Shown here piece by piece: positions 22,401-30,690 of a stretch of DNA of 64,000 nt. The notes under the pieces were generated by a model, which did no database searches, was not told the origin of the DNA, and worked only from the letters and a program-made list of their open reading frames with translations. The stretch lies in the NCBI GenBank assembly GCA_905221605.1, contig CAJNDS010002163.1:1-64000 (forward strand), read 5' to 3'. Both the position numbers and the translations under genes were made by a program. Position 1 is the stretch's first letter, and the number at the start of each line of letters is the position of its first letter. This DNA is from Symbiodinium natans (lineage: Eukaryota > Sar > Dinophyceae > Suessiales > Symbiodiniaceae).

Positions 22401-23603
22401 TGTTACCTTGATAGGATGAGAGTAGTCTAGGGTATATGACCCAGAAAATAGGGTTCACATACCTAAGTAGGAATTAGACTAGTACAGGGCTTATGGTTCA
22501 TATACCTGAATAGGAATTATACCCTACACCCTAAACCCTAAACCCTAAACCCTAAACCCTAAACCCTAAACCCTAAACCCTAAACCCTAAACCCCTAGTA
22601 TAGAGTATATTATGATCCAATCTTAGGGCTCATTTGGTCCCCCAGGTTCAGAGCCACCCCTGAGGAGGTCACCAGCTGACCACACCCTGCTCCTTACTGT
22701 TGCTTTTTACCCGGGAATACTGCTTTTCCAAAAAAAAAACAAGGGTTTAGGGTTTAGGGTTTAGGGTTTAGGGTTTAGGGTTTAGGGTTTAGGGTTTAGG
22801 GTTTAGGGTTTAAAGGTGAACGTTCATCATTCCTTCCATCTACTTCCCTACTAACACGTGCCTGCGGGGCTCCCAACGCGTTCTCGGCTCGTAGCTTGAG
22901 TGCTTTGACTTGGGAGCCCAGCTCCGCCTCCCAGGAGTGCAATTATAAGGTTTGGGGTTTAGGGTTTAGGGTTTGGGGTTTAGGGTTTAGGGTTTGGGGG
23001 TTTAGGGTTTAAACCCTAAACCCGAAATTGCTAAACCCTTCGACTCCATAAGTCCTAAACGCCGCCCGAAACGCCAAAGCCCCACACCCTAAACGCCCTA
23101 GACGTCCCAGACGCCCTAGACGCCCTAGACGTCGTACACCCTACACCCTACACCCTACACCCTACACCCTACACCCTACACCCTAAACCCCTAAACCCCT
23201 AAACCCCTAAACCCCTAAACCCCTAAACCCCTAAACCCCTAAACCCCTAAACCCCTAAACCCCTAAACACCTAAACCCCTAAACCCCTAAACCCCTAAAC
23301 CCCTAAACCCCTAAACCCCTAAACCCCTAAACCCCTAAACCCCTAAACCCCTAAACCCCTAAACCCCTAAACCCCTAAACCCCTAAACCCCTAAACCCCT
23401 AAACCCCTAAACCCCTAACCCCCTAACCCCCTAAACCCCTAAACCCCTAAACCCCTAAACCCCTAAACCCCTAAACCCCTAAACCCCTAAACCCCTAAAC
23501 CCCTAAACCCCTAAACCCCTAAACCCCTAAACCCTAAACCCCGTCTGGCCTCCAGGGTGATGCTCCGACCACTCAGCAGCGCGACTTGCACGGAAATCGC
23601 CAT
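18129..23603 (-). CDS. RCC1-repeat protein with N-terminal ubiquitin-like domain, multi-exon
   Basis: Coding exons (minus): 23603-23550, 22927-22873, 22692-22650, 22357-22250, 21843-21715, 21443-21360, 21082-20895, 20781-20582, then 20454 to about 20395, about 20099-20019, about 18800-18673 and 18549-18129 (stop). The first nine join with the codon phase kept at every junction. Residues 1 to about 75 form a ubiquitin-like domain (starts MAISVQVALLSGRSITLE; helix QVKALKLRAENALG; end VQEGDVLHLHVREI). About ten RCC1/HERC-like units follow, each of the type FAAILGNGRVVTWG then GGxSxxVQEQLxxVQQIQA. These should make a beta-propeller, usually a protein-interaction or GEF-like surface; no HECT domain is seen, so ligase activity is not implied. 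Junctions around the 20395 and 20019 exons are unresolved and part of one or two units is missing. Introns are inverted-repeat elements, most carrying telomere arrays. Confidence 0.88.
18550..18672 (-). mobile_element. RCC1 gene intron 10: introner element, family D
   Basis: A 123-bp GA-AG intron. GATA is duplicated; inverted ends are CCTGGTAGCCCGG and CTGGGCTACCAAGG. The join reads LKNVQQI-QSSAHAFAAL. Single ends of this family occur at 26-81, 21643-21714 and 24540-24581. Confidence 0.82.
18801..20394 (-). other. Unresolved large intron region of the RCC1 gene with simple repeats
   Basis: Between the exon ending near 20395 and the one starting near 18800 there is one more RCC1-linker exon (20099-20019; EFGGRRKVLASMELRQ then NVQHIQANHT). 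The rest is AT-rich: TTTTCATTTCA tracts (19620-19920), GATA and CATA runs (19390-19500), TATA runs. The donors and acceptors here do not give a clean frame. Confidence 0.6.
19388..20010. repeat. Cluster of microsatellites in an RCC1 gene intron
   Basis: CATA (19396-19433), GATA (19464-19496), TTTTCATTTCA (19620-19700) with degenerate TTTCA to 19915, TATA (19920-20000). Confidence 0.92.
20455..20581 (-). mobile_element. RCC1 gene intron 8: inverted-repeat introner
   Basis: A 127-bp GT-AG intron with GTAT at both borders and inverted ends CTGGGTTGCTGTT and AACAGCAACCCATG. The join reads QASDC-VFVAILTDGSAVAWG. The end sequence differs from all other families here, so it is a separate family with one copy in the window. 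Confidence 0.82.
20782..20894 (-). mobile_element. RCC1 gene intron 7: intact introner element, family C
   Basis: A 113-bp GT-AG intron made entirely of one element. The host duplication GTA flanks CCTTGGGGAC on one side and GTTTTCAAGG on the other. The duplicated GTA gives the GT donor and the element end gives the AG acceptor. The join reads GSAVAWGS-SDHGGDNSAVQ, with the spacing of the neighbouring repeats. No telomere array inside, so this is the cleanest copy. Confidence 0.88.
21083..21359 (-). mobile_element. RCC1 gene intron 6: introner element, family E
   Basis: Borders CA|GATCCTAGGACCC and GGGTCTAG|GATCC: duplication GATC, inverted ends CCTAGGACCC and GGGTCTAGG. The GA-AG splice gives VQQ-IQNSMGAFAAL. 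Body motifs AAGGGTACCCTT and GGGAACCC are shared with other family E copies. The telomere array 21180-21345 sits next to one end. Confidence 0.82.
21444..21714 (-). mobile_element. RCC1 gene intron 5: half family D element plus telomere array
   Basis: Exon ends CATCCTTGA, intron starts GAAGCCGGGTAGCCC and ends TTAGCAAG, next exon GAATGGC. GAA is duplicated. The join reads FAAIL-ENGSVVTWG. One family D end is present; the other end has been replaced by about 25 telomere-like units and a short AAAGCCT variant run. Confidence 0.8.
21844..22249 (-). mobile_element. RCC1 gene intron 4, with nested family A element
   Basis: GT-AG intron; GTTG is found at both borders (CCCT|GTTGCCTGG and GCCAAG|GTTGGGT). 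The join reads FAAL-LGDGSVVTWG. Ends are loosely inverted (GCCTGGCGTTCTTCTGGCTGGC against CCTTGGCTGACTTCTGAGC). A complete family A element lies inside (21897-21997), and about 300 bp of the intron is duplicated in inverted orientation at 15.55-15.9 kb. Confidence 0.8.
21897..21997. mobile_element. Family A element (copy 2), inside RCC1 intron 4
   Basis: Ends TTGGGATGTTCCCCC and GGGGGAGCATCCCAA. Near-identical to copy 1 in inverted orientation, including the unusual centre ATTTTCGTACCCCCTA. Confidence 0.82.
22358..22649 (-). mobile_element. RCC1 gene intron 3: introner element, family C
   Basis: Element ends are CCTGGGGGAC and GTCCCCAAGG, an inverted repeat. The host duplication is GAA. Splicing GA-AG joins VTSSGVAL to NGDATLADV in frame. 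The body carries family C sequence (ATATGACCC, TATGGTTCATATACC) plus a telomere array at 22520-22595, which suggests array growth inside an older element. Confidence 0.82.
22693..22872 (-). mobile_element. RCC1 gene intron 2 (GA-AG) with 4-bp duplication
   Basis: Exon ends GCGTTGG, intron starts GAGCCCCGCAGG and ends CAACAGTAAG, next exon starts GAGCAGGG. GAGC is duplicated at both ends. The join reads NALG-AGCGQLVTSSG, matching the ubiquitin-like fold. A 10-unit telomere-like array lies in the middle (22740-22813). Confidence 0.75.
22928..23549 (-). mobile_element. RCC1 gene intron 1 (GC-AG), filled with telomere-like repeats
   Basis: The donor is GCCAGACGGGG directly after codon 18 and the acceptor is CTGGGAG|GCGGAG. 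Joining gives TLE-AELGSQ in frame. The 622-bp intron is almost wholly telomere-like: a (CCCCTAAA) array of about 46 units and a (CCCTACA) run, then a head-to-head turn at 23001-23020, where TTTAGGG meets CCCTAAA. No clear terminal inverted repeat other than the telomeric one. Confidence 0.8.
23136..23541. repeat. Array of (CCCCTAAA), about 46 units, inside RCC1 intron 1
   Basis: Preceded by six CCCTACA units. The 8-mer is almost uniform; two units read CCCCCTAA and one CACCTAAA. It ends eight bases before the GC donor. Confidence 0.95.
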
Positions 23604-23624
23604 GAAGGCGGAGGGCGGGGGGGG

Positions 23625-23955
23625 ATAGGGTTTAGGGTTTAGGGTTTAGGGTCTAGGGTTTAGGGTTTAGGGTTTAGGGTTTAGGGTTTAGGGTTTAGGG
23701 TTTAGGGTTTAGGGTTTGGGGTTTGGGGTTTGGGGTTTGGGGTTTGGGGTTTAGGGTTTAGGGTCTCGGGTTTAGGGTTCAGGGTTTAGGGACTCAGGCT
23801 TCAGGATTTGGGGGTGAGAGTTCGGGTTATGTTATGGGGCGTTAGGGTTTTGGGGGTTGATGTTTTTAGGGTTTAGGGTTTAGGTTTAGGGTTTAGGGTT
23901 TAGCGTTTAGGGTTTAGGGTTTAGGTTTAAGGTTTAGGTTTAAGGTTTAGGGGGT
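23625..23955. repeat. Telomere-like array (TTTAGGG) upstream of the RCC1 start codon
   Basis: It starts about 20 bp upstream of the ATG (minus strand) after a G-run, so any promoter or 5-prime leader must include it or lie beyond it. TTTGGGG and GTTTAGG variants cluster in it. Confidence 0.9.
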
Positions 23956-24216
23956 GCAGGCTTCGATGTAAGCTGGGTGACTTTGAACCTGAAGCTGAAC
24001 GGAGCTTCTGTTTTTGGCTTGAGGTTTGCAGGTTTTCCGGGCCTAGAGTTTACCTAAACCCTAAACCCTACACCCCACACCCTAAACCCGAAAAACTAGA
24101 CCCCAAGGAGGTTCAGGGTGTAGGATTTAGGGTTTAGGGTTTGGGGTGCAGGGCTTAGGGTTTAGGCCTCGGGACTTCATGAGCCGCTCTACCACCCCTC
24201 AACCCTGAATGAACCC

Positions 24217-24263
24217 TGAAGCCGGCCCAGTGGCACTCCTGCTGGTCGTTCTTCGCAAGGAAC
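24217..24263 (-). CDS. Possible exon
   Basis: GCCGAG|GTTCC acceptor: FLAKNDQQECHWAGF. Donor near TTCAG|GGTTC. Confidence 0.42.
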
Positions 24264-24581
24264 CTCGGCAGCGAGGGGGTTTAGGGTTTAGGGTTACTTT
24301 AGGGTTCAGGGTTCAGGGTTCAGGGTTCAGGGTTCAGGGTTTAGGGTTTAGGGTTTAGGGCCCAACCCCCAACAGGCTCATTCTTGCGGGGGGGCCCTAA
24401 ACTCTAAGCCGTAAACCCGTAAATCCTCGAAACTTCCCTAAACCCAAAAACAAAAACCCCCAAAACCCCAAAACCCCCGTCAACCCCTAAACCCCCTAAA
24501 CCAACTAAACCCACTAAACCCCCAAAACCCCCAAAACCTCAAAAAGGGCAAACGGCCACCACTGGGCTACCAAGGAACTCC

Positions 24582-24630
24582 AACTTCTTCTCGAAGTCTT
24601 CAAGCACCTTTGCCTCAACTCTTCAGGGGC
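24582..24630 (-). CDS. Possible exon ending at a family D element
   Basis: Reads EAKVLEDFEKKLEF. The family D end (CCTTGGTAGCCC on minus) starts directly after GAGTT, so GA is a likely donor. The plus frame (ELQLLLEVFKHLC) is an alternative. Confidence 0.4.
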
Positions 24631-24802
24631 TCGGGGTATTCAGGGCCAGGGCTTTTTGTGCGCTTAGGTTTTCAAGGGTTTAGGGCAGAGGGTTTGGGGG
24701 GGTTTAGGGTTTAGGGGCTTAGTTTGGGTTTCAAGCCACTAGTTAAACCCTAAACCCTAAACACTAAACCCTAAACCCTAAATAAGGCACTTAACCCCCC
24801 AA

Positions 24803-24860
24803 CCCCTAGACTGCAAATGCCAAGGTCAAGCATTTTGAGCTCCCTGATCAAAGACTCGGT
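24803..24860 (-). CDS. Possible exon
   Basis: Reads TESLIRELKMLDLGICSLG from an ACCGAG border. Short but well balanced. Confidence 0.42.
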
Positions 24861-25101
24861 TGAGGGTTTAGGGCCCAAACCCTAAACCTTAAACCCTAAA
24901 CCCTATCACGGATTTAAGGGTCTAGTTCAGGGCTTAAGGGCTTTGAGGGCGTTGAGGTTTTTAGGGGCTTTAGGGCTTTCGAGTTTGAAGGCTTCGCAGG
25001 GTTTAGGGTTTAGGGACGAGGGTTTAACCCTAAACCCTAAACTCCTAAACCCTAAACCCTAAACCCTAAACCCTAAACCCCAAACCCCAAACCCCAGACC
25101 C

Positions 25102-25188
25102 CAGGAAGGCGATCCAAGTTGCCATGTTGACGTTGTTCCGCTCGGCCTGGTGAATTCCCCGGACCCGGACCAGGCCCCCCACAGTAAG
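25102..25188 (-). CDS. Internal exon, unknown protein
   Basis: After TTCTCAG: LTVGGLVRVRGIHQAERNN then VNMATWIAFLG. C array to the left, T array to the right. Confidence 0.5.
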
Positions 25189-25632
25189 CTGAGAACCTTA
25201 GAGTTTAGGGTTTAGGATTTAGGGTTTAGGGTTTAGAAATTAGGGTTTAGGGTTTATCCCACGAGGCAACAAGGCTTTTTTTTTTTTTTTTTTTGGGGGG
25301 GGGGGGGGTTATTCTAGTATAAAGAAGACAGGGACCGTAAGGGAACACTTAGTAGTTATACAGACCCCTATTTTCGGGTTTTAGGGTTTATAGGCTCTAG
25401 AGTTCTTAAGGAGTTCAAGGCGGGTATGTAACCCAGATTTTCCTAATCAGCCCCTTAACCCCAAGCCGCCCGAACTTGAAACCCGTGAAAACCGAATCCT
25501 TCAAACAACTCGAAACCTAAATCCTTAAGCTCCCGAAAGGCCTGGACCCTAAACCCTAAACCCTAAACCCCTCAAACCCTAAACTCTTGAAACCCTAAAC
25601 CCCTCAAACCCTGAACCCTAAACCCCTAAAAC

Positions 25633-25659
25633 TTCCGCCTGCTTCATCATGTGGAACAC
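25633..25659 (-). CDS. Very short exon
   Basis: CTACCAAG|GTGTTCC: VFHMMKQAE, nine codons plus one base, ending at TTTTAGGGG. The CTACCAAG border resembles the family D end. Confidence 0.4.
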
Positions 25660-25914
25660 CTTGGTAGTTTAGGGTGTAGGGCTCAGGGTTTAGGGTTTAG
25701 GGTTTAGGGTTTAGGGTTTAGGGCAAGCCTTGGTAGTGAGTGGCCATCTTGCGATAAGGGTACCCTTTGGGGGGAGGGGTGATTGCTTTAGAAGGGACGC
25801 GTCAGCTTGCGGTTTAGGGTTTAGGGCTTTAGGGTTTAGGGTTTAAGGTTTGGGGTTTGGGGTTTGGGGTTTGGGGGTTTAGGGGTTTGGGGTTTAGGGG
25901 AACAAAGAATAAAG

Positions 25915-26033
25915 AGGCAAAAGGACACCACGGGCGGCCAAGACACGAACCACTCCCTGGACTCGTCTGGAATGCCCATGGCCTCAGTCGAGTCGATCCG
26001 CTTCACCTCGCGTGGACGTTTTTTGGTGACCAA
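25915..26033 (-). CDS. Exon, unknown protein
   Basis: Reads KKRPREVKRIDSTEAMGIPD then ESREWFVSWPPVVSF. The basic start resembles a nuclear signal; nothing further recognised. A family I element lies upstream. Confidence 0.52.
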
Positions 26034-26091
26034 ATTACTACCCCCTCTATAAGGGCAAAGGGTTTAGGCTTCAGGGTTTAGGGTTTGGGGA

Positions 26092-26216
26092 TTCTACCCC
26101 CCTCTATACTATGTTTTGTCGGTTCCGTCCAGAACAAAGGCGATCTAGGGAGAAGCAAGCCTGATTAAGGTTATTTAAGGGGGGAACCTAGGTGGGGGTA
26201 GTATAGCGGGGCCTAA
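26092..26216. mobile_element. Family I element
   Basis: Ends CTACCCCCCTCTATACT and GGTGGGGGTAGTATAG. The inner GATTAAGGTTATTTAAGG is shared, inverted, with the copy at 50062-50200. Between two exon-like islands. Confidence 0.62.
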
Positions 26217-26230
26217 TAGGGAAACCCACG

Positions 26231-26324
26231 GAATGAGCCCTAAAAGGGTTTAGGCTTCTCAATTGGACCTTTAGTATTCTAGTAGTGTAGGGTATATGAC
26301 TCCAGATTCAGGACTCATTACCTT
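26231..26324. mobile_element. Degenerate family C element
   Basis: GAATGAGCCCTAAAAGGG at one side and ATATGACTCC … GGACTCATTACC at the other are the inverted subterminal blocks of family C. The outer ends are eroded. Confidence 0.5.
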
Positions 26325-26447
26325 AAGCCCTAAGCCCTAAGCCCAAAGAGTTTCAACCACTTCACGCAAGGACCCTTTGTAGACCCCAACCCAAAACAGT
26401 AAACCCTAAACCCTAAACCCTAAACCCTAAACCCTAAACTCTGGTCC

Positions 26448-26510
26448 CTGACAGACGGCCTTCTTCGTGAGGTCCGAACCCACGGAAGCAGGCAGAGTGG
26501 GCTTTGTCTC
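26448..26510 (-). CDS. Internal exon, unknown protein
   Basis: AAGCAAG|GAGACA acceptor, phase 0, 21 codons: ETKPTLPASVGSDLTKKAV then CQ. Confidence 0.5.
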
Positions 26511-27053
26511 CTTGCTTTCACGAAGTTTGTGGTTTAGGGCTTGGTGCGTTTAGGGTTTAGGGTGTAGGATTTAGGGTTTAGGGTGCGTTTAGTGTTTAGG
26601 GCTTTTAGGGTTCAAGAGTTTAGGGCTGTTCTCGTTGTCTTTCGGGACTTTTTTGTATTGGCGGTTCTGGGCCTGTTTCGTAGGCTGAAATATTGGTCTT
26701 TATGACATACACTCTGAGGGTTTAGGGTTTACGATTAGGATTTGGGGTTTACTGTGCGTAGGTGTTCCACGTTTCGGTCGTGCAACGAGGAACCCTAAAC
26801 CCGAAACCCTTGTGAAACTTAGGCCTAGGGTTGACAGACCCAACAGATTAAGGGGTATAAAGGATGACCCCTAAATAACCCCTAAGGTCCCTTGTAAGGG
26901 TCCCTCCTTTAGCGCCTTGAAAAGATCTGAAAACCCAACACCCTAAACCCCACACCCTACAGCTTAAACCCTAAACCCTAACCCAAAAAACCAACACCTG
27001 GCTTACCAATGCGAACTTGGTGCGACATCGACTAGGCATACACACTACTGCAG

Positions 27054-27104
27054 GCCTGGCAGTTCTACTTGGGAAAGATGCGTAGCCTGGATGTAAGTGA
27101 GTGA
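27054..27104 (+). CDS. Possible terminal exon (strand uncertain)
   Basis: CTGCAG|GCCTGG: AWQFYLGKMRSLDVSE and TGA. The minus strand is also open here (SLTSRLRIFPK) and would continue the exon at 27288-27364 across the family E element. Confidence 0.35.
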   Translation, partial: AWQFYLGKMRSLDVSE

Positions 27105-27290
27105 CTAAACCCAAGAGTAACTTAGGAAAAAAAAGGGTGCCCTTGTTGGCTTAAAGGGGTTTATACGGGAACCCAAGCCTGCTAGTAGCCCTAAACCCTA
27201 AACCCTAAACCCTAAACCCTAAACCCTAAACCCTAAACCCTAAACCCTAAACCCTGAACGGAAACAAGGGCCTGCCCTGGGTCCTAGGTG
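27105..27290. mobile_element. Family E element with telomere array
   Basis: AGAGTAACTTAGG … AAGGGTGCCCTTG … GGGAACCCAAGCC, then about ten CCCTAAA units, then AAGGGCCTGCCCTGGGTCC and TAGG. TCAC is seen at both borders. The minus-strand exon 27288-27364 ends exactly at its right border. Confidence 0.6.
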
Positions 27291-27364
27291 AAACAGCAGG
27301 CAAGTCTCATCATGGAACTTGATGAGGGCGGAGCGCATCTGCGAACGTGGGAGGCGGGTATCGC
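27288..27364 (-). CDS. Internal exon, unknown protein
   Basis: Reads DTRLPRSQMRSALIKFHDE then TCLLFH; the family E element begins right after it. Confidence 0.5.
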
Positions 27365-27537
27365 AGCAAACCCCTAACCCTAAACCCTAAAGCCTAAACC
27401 CTCAACCCTAAACCCTAAACGCTGAGCCCTAGACCACCCTGAACCCTAGACCCTAAACCCGAAACCGTACATCCTAAACTCCCTAGACTCCCTAAACTCC
27501 CTGAACCCGAAACCTTAAACGACCGAGGGCTGTGGGT

Positions 27538-27612
27538 CTATGGCTGGGGAACATAGAGCCTTCGGTGCAGTGAGACGGTCAGTTCTCGAAGTACTGTCCC
27601 TTCGCGTCTCCC
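27538..27612 (-). CDS. Terminal exon, unknown protein
   Basis: CGCACAG|GGGAGA, phase 0: GRREGTVLRELTVSLHRRLY then VPQP and TAG. Confidence 0.48.
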   Translation of the reverse strand, partial: GRREGTVLRELTVSLHRRLYVPQP

Positions 27613-27714
27613 CTGTGCGGAATACATGAGAAGGAAAACGGGGTTTAGGGTTTAGGGTTTAGGGTTTAGGGTTTGGGGTTTAGGGTTTGGGGTTTAGGAA
27701 AACAGGGGACCCCT

Positions 27715-27891
27715 AAAATTGCCGGTCCACGGAATATGGAAACGAGCATCAGCACAATTGCCCAAACTGGAGAATTCATCAAGTGGGCCTAAACTCAGAA
27801 TCCTAAACCCTAAACCCATGCTGCGAGATTCACTGTCCCGAGAAGGTTGGGCTCGATTCACAAGATGGCTCCTCCTAGGCGACACACTCAA
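27715..27891 (-). CDS. Two exon-like pieces split by three telomere units
   Basis: RRSHLVNRAQPSRDSESRS, then a very short telomeric stretch ending GAGTTTAG, then either LDEFSSLGNCADARFHIPW or, one base over, a hydrophobic MNSPVWAIVLMLVSIF. If spliced, the intron is only about 45 nt. Confidence 0.35.
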
Positions 27892-28071
27892 AGCCTGACT
27901 AAACCCCTAGAACCCGCAATAATTGGAAACCCGATAACCCTGAAACCCGAAATGCCCGAAAGGGCCTTAACAACCCCTAAAAACCCTAAAGCCCTAAAGC
28001 CCAAATAACCCTGAACACCCTCCCTGTAAACCCTACAATCCTAGACCCTAAACCCTAAACCCCAAATAAAA

Positions 28072-28128
28072 TTCTGAAGTCCCAGCACCATAAGGAAGAG
28101 CCTCCTCCACTTCTTTGCTGTAGCCCTC
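28072..28128 (-). CDS. Internal exon, unknown protein
   Basis: GCCCAG|GAGGGC: EGYSKEVEEALPYGAGTSE. Confidence 0.47.
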
Positions 28129-28739
28129 CTGGGCTCCAGTTGGGGTCCAGGGTTTAGGGTTTCTAGGGTTTAGGATTTCTAGGGTTTAGGGTTTTTAGGG
28201 TTTCTAGGGTTTAGGGGTTTTAGGGTTTCTAGGGTTTCTAGGGTTTCTAGGGGTTAGGGTCTACAACAGCGTGGGAGGGAGTGTCTTGGGGTTGGCGGGG
28301 CTTAGGGCTTTAGGCTTGGCGCTCAGGCTTTTGGGGGCTTAGAGTTTGGGGTTTACGGCTAGGGGTGTAGGGCTTAGGGTTCAGGGTTTGAGGTTTAAGG
28401 GTTTAGAAGGTATACTACTAGAGGACATGGAGTTCGAGAGCAATTTGGGATTCAGGGTTCAGGATTTATGGTTCAAGGTTGAGGCCTCAAGGATTAGGGG
28501 ACAAGCGTAGGGCTGAGTGCACAATGGTTTAGGGTTTAGGGCTTAGAGCTTAGGGTTGGGCTTAAAGGCTTCAGAGTCTGGGGCTCAGGGCTTAGGGATT
28601 CAGGGTGAGGTTGAGGTGGTAATAAGCCGGCTCGCAGGGCCACAGAACCTGAAACCCTAAACCCTAATCCCTAAACCCTAAACGCTAAACCCTAAACCCA
28701 AACCCCAAACCCCAAACCCTAAACCCCAAATCCTTTTCA

Positions 28740-29123
28740 GGGTTGAGGGCTTTGGCTGCGGGGTACACCCCTAGACTGCAGAGTCCCTACTTGAAATGCA
28801 GCTGGCGGACCTTAAGCAACCCAAACGATCGACTGCCAAAACCGGCTCGAGGTGCTAATGGACGCAACATCAGGGGTGTCCTTTTCAAGTGTGCCCATCG
28901 TTTTACAAAATTTTAGCATCAGTTATCCACGCTTGATGTTTGTAGGTGCCACTTTGGGAAAAATCAAGGCTATAGCCCACCCAACGTTTCATTAACTTAG
29001 GGGCGTCGCTTTTTCAAGCGTTCCCATCGTTTTACAGGGCTTTGGGCATTCGTTTCCACCCTTACTTATTTGAATGGCTGGGGGTTTTGGCACTTGCTCA
29101 TATGATTTTCATCCACTAACAGA
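28740..29123. repeat. Two diverged copies of a 75-bp sequence
   Basis: 28872-28945 and 29000-29078 share AGGGGNGTC…TTTTCAAG and CCCATCGTTTTACA. Both translate as FSSVPIVLQ in plus, but stops follow. No gene called. Confidence 0.6.
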
Positions 29124-29347
29124 AAGGGACGGAGAGAGACAGAGACAGAGAGAGAACGAGAGAGCGAGAGAGATAGCGAGAGAGAGAGAGAGAGTGACGG
29201 AGAGAGGGTTTAGGGTTGAGGGCTTAGGGTGAGGGCCTATGGCTTCGGGTTAGCGAGCGAGCGAGCGAGAGAGAGAGAGAGAGAGAGAGAGAAAATATAG
29301 AGAGAGAGAGAGAGAGAGAAAAAAGAGAGAGAGAGAGAGATAGAGAG
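29124..29347. repeat. GA-rich microsatellite block
   Basis: GAGAGA and GCGAGCGA runs interrupted by one short telomere-like piece (29207-29245). Confidence 0.92.
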
Positions 29348-29627
29348 AACCCTCAACCCGGTCTACCAATTCGAAGGGTGTTGGGGCTGACGCCCCAGGT
29401 CTTGGGGGCATCAAGTCGGAATCTGAACTGTATTGTTCTCACTGCTTTTCTTCTTGTCTCTCAGATTTTATTTCTACCCCTAAACCCTAAACCCTAAACC
29501 CCAAACCCTAAGCCCTAAGCCCTAAGCCCTAAGCCCGAAGCCCTAAGCCCTAAGCCCTAAGCCCTAAGCCGTAAACCCTAAACCCTAAACCCTAACCCCT
29601 CCCCCCCCCCCCCCTAAAAACCGCAGC

Positions 29628-29715
29628 TGTGGGTCGTAGAGCATGAACTTGGCCGCGCATTCGGTCTCGTCGGCCGGCTCCGTCCGCAACTGTGCTAGCA
29701 GCTCCTCCACCCCAC
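29628..29715 (-). CDS. Internal exon, unknown protein
   Basis: ATGAG|GTGGGG acceptor: GVEELLAQLRTEPADETECA then AKFMLYDPQLR. One of the clearest isolated exons. Confidence 0.58.
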
Positions 29716-30103
29716 CTCATATTGAGAGGGTTTAGGGTTTAGGGCTTAGGGTTTAGGGTTTAGGGTTTAGGGTTTAGGCTTTAGGGTTCAGGGTTTAGGT
29801 AGTTTCTAAGGACTTTTTAGCAATTGAGGGTTCTAGGGATTGATTTGGATAACTTGGGGAAAGTGAGCTAAAATGAGTGCCCTAAGTTTGAGTCCCTGGA
29901 TTTCCTGAAGCACGAATCCCACCATTTCCACTTCCACACGCACGGAGTCCTGTAATTTTACAGCACTTGCTCTGCATGCCCTAATACGCAACGGCCCGCC
30001 GCCGCACGGCCAGATATCAACATGTCACCCCCTAAGCCCTACACACGGTCTAAAGTAACCCTGCGTTTCTAGGACGGGTAAGCAGGCTCCATGACCTTAA
30101 ACC

Positions 30104-30152
30104 TTATATCTCCACAACCTAGCGAACCCTTATATCTCCACAACCTGGCGAA
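30104..30152. repeat. 26-bp tandem duplication
   Basis: CCTTATATCTCCACAACCTA and the same with G at the last base, each followed by GCGAAC. Confidence 0.85.
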
Positions 30153-30221
30153 CAGTAAGCCCTGAGCCATAAGCCCTGCGCCCCAACTAAGACCCTAAAC
30201 CCTAAACCCTAAACCCTTGAA

Positions 30222-30290
30222 TCGCAAAGCCACGTAGGAAAAGGACCGCCAACAGACACATCCTCCGTTTTGGACTGTGACCGTCAACCC
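30222..30290 (-). CDS. Possible exon
   Basis: Reads LTVTVQNGGCVCWRSFSYVA then LRFKG. Confidence 0.42.
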
Positions 30291-30472
30291 TCGCCCCTCC
30301 CCCCTCATCGAAGACAAAGGGTTTAGGGTTTAGGGTTTAGGGAGGTATCCTCAACCATATCCTTGAACCCTCTCAATCCCTAATCCTGAGCTGTAGCACC
30401 ATTCTCCACCCACCATTGACCAAAAGATGAGGCAAGTTTAGGGTTTAAAAGCTTAAAGTTTAGGCTTTAGGG

Positions 30473-30584
30473 TTGGGATGTTCCCCCTTTATACTAACAG
30501 TCACGAACAGTCCTTAATAGGGATTCTAGTACCTCCTATTGTAATCCCTATGAAGGACTGTTGGTATAAGGGGGAAGATCCCAA
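30473..30584. mobile_element. Family A element (copy 3)
   Basis: Ends TTGGGATGTTCCCCC and GGGGGAAGATCCCAA. An extra short duplication (ACAGTCACGAACAGTC) makes it about 10 bp longer. It abuts the minus-strand exon at 30597-30663. Confidence 0.8.
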
Positions 30585-30596
30585 GTTTCGGGTGTT

Positions 30597-30663
30597 AAGC
30601 TTGCTTCCTGGCGGCCGCTGGCCCGTGGGGGGGCCTCCTCCTTGGTGATGAACTGGAGCCATG
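30597..30663 (-). CDS. Possible exon ending near a family A element
   Basis: Reads LQFITKEEAPPRASGRQEAS. Family A copy 3 follows about 15 bases later. The plus strand (VMNWSHGWDQGQNRV) is a competitor. Confidence 0.42.
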
Positions 30664-30690
30664 GATGGGATCAAGGACAAAATCGAGTAA

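Noticed and set aside
23167-23541. CRISPR-like regular repeat
   Set aside because: Uniform 8-bp tandem units without spacers in a eukaryotic intron.
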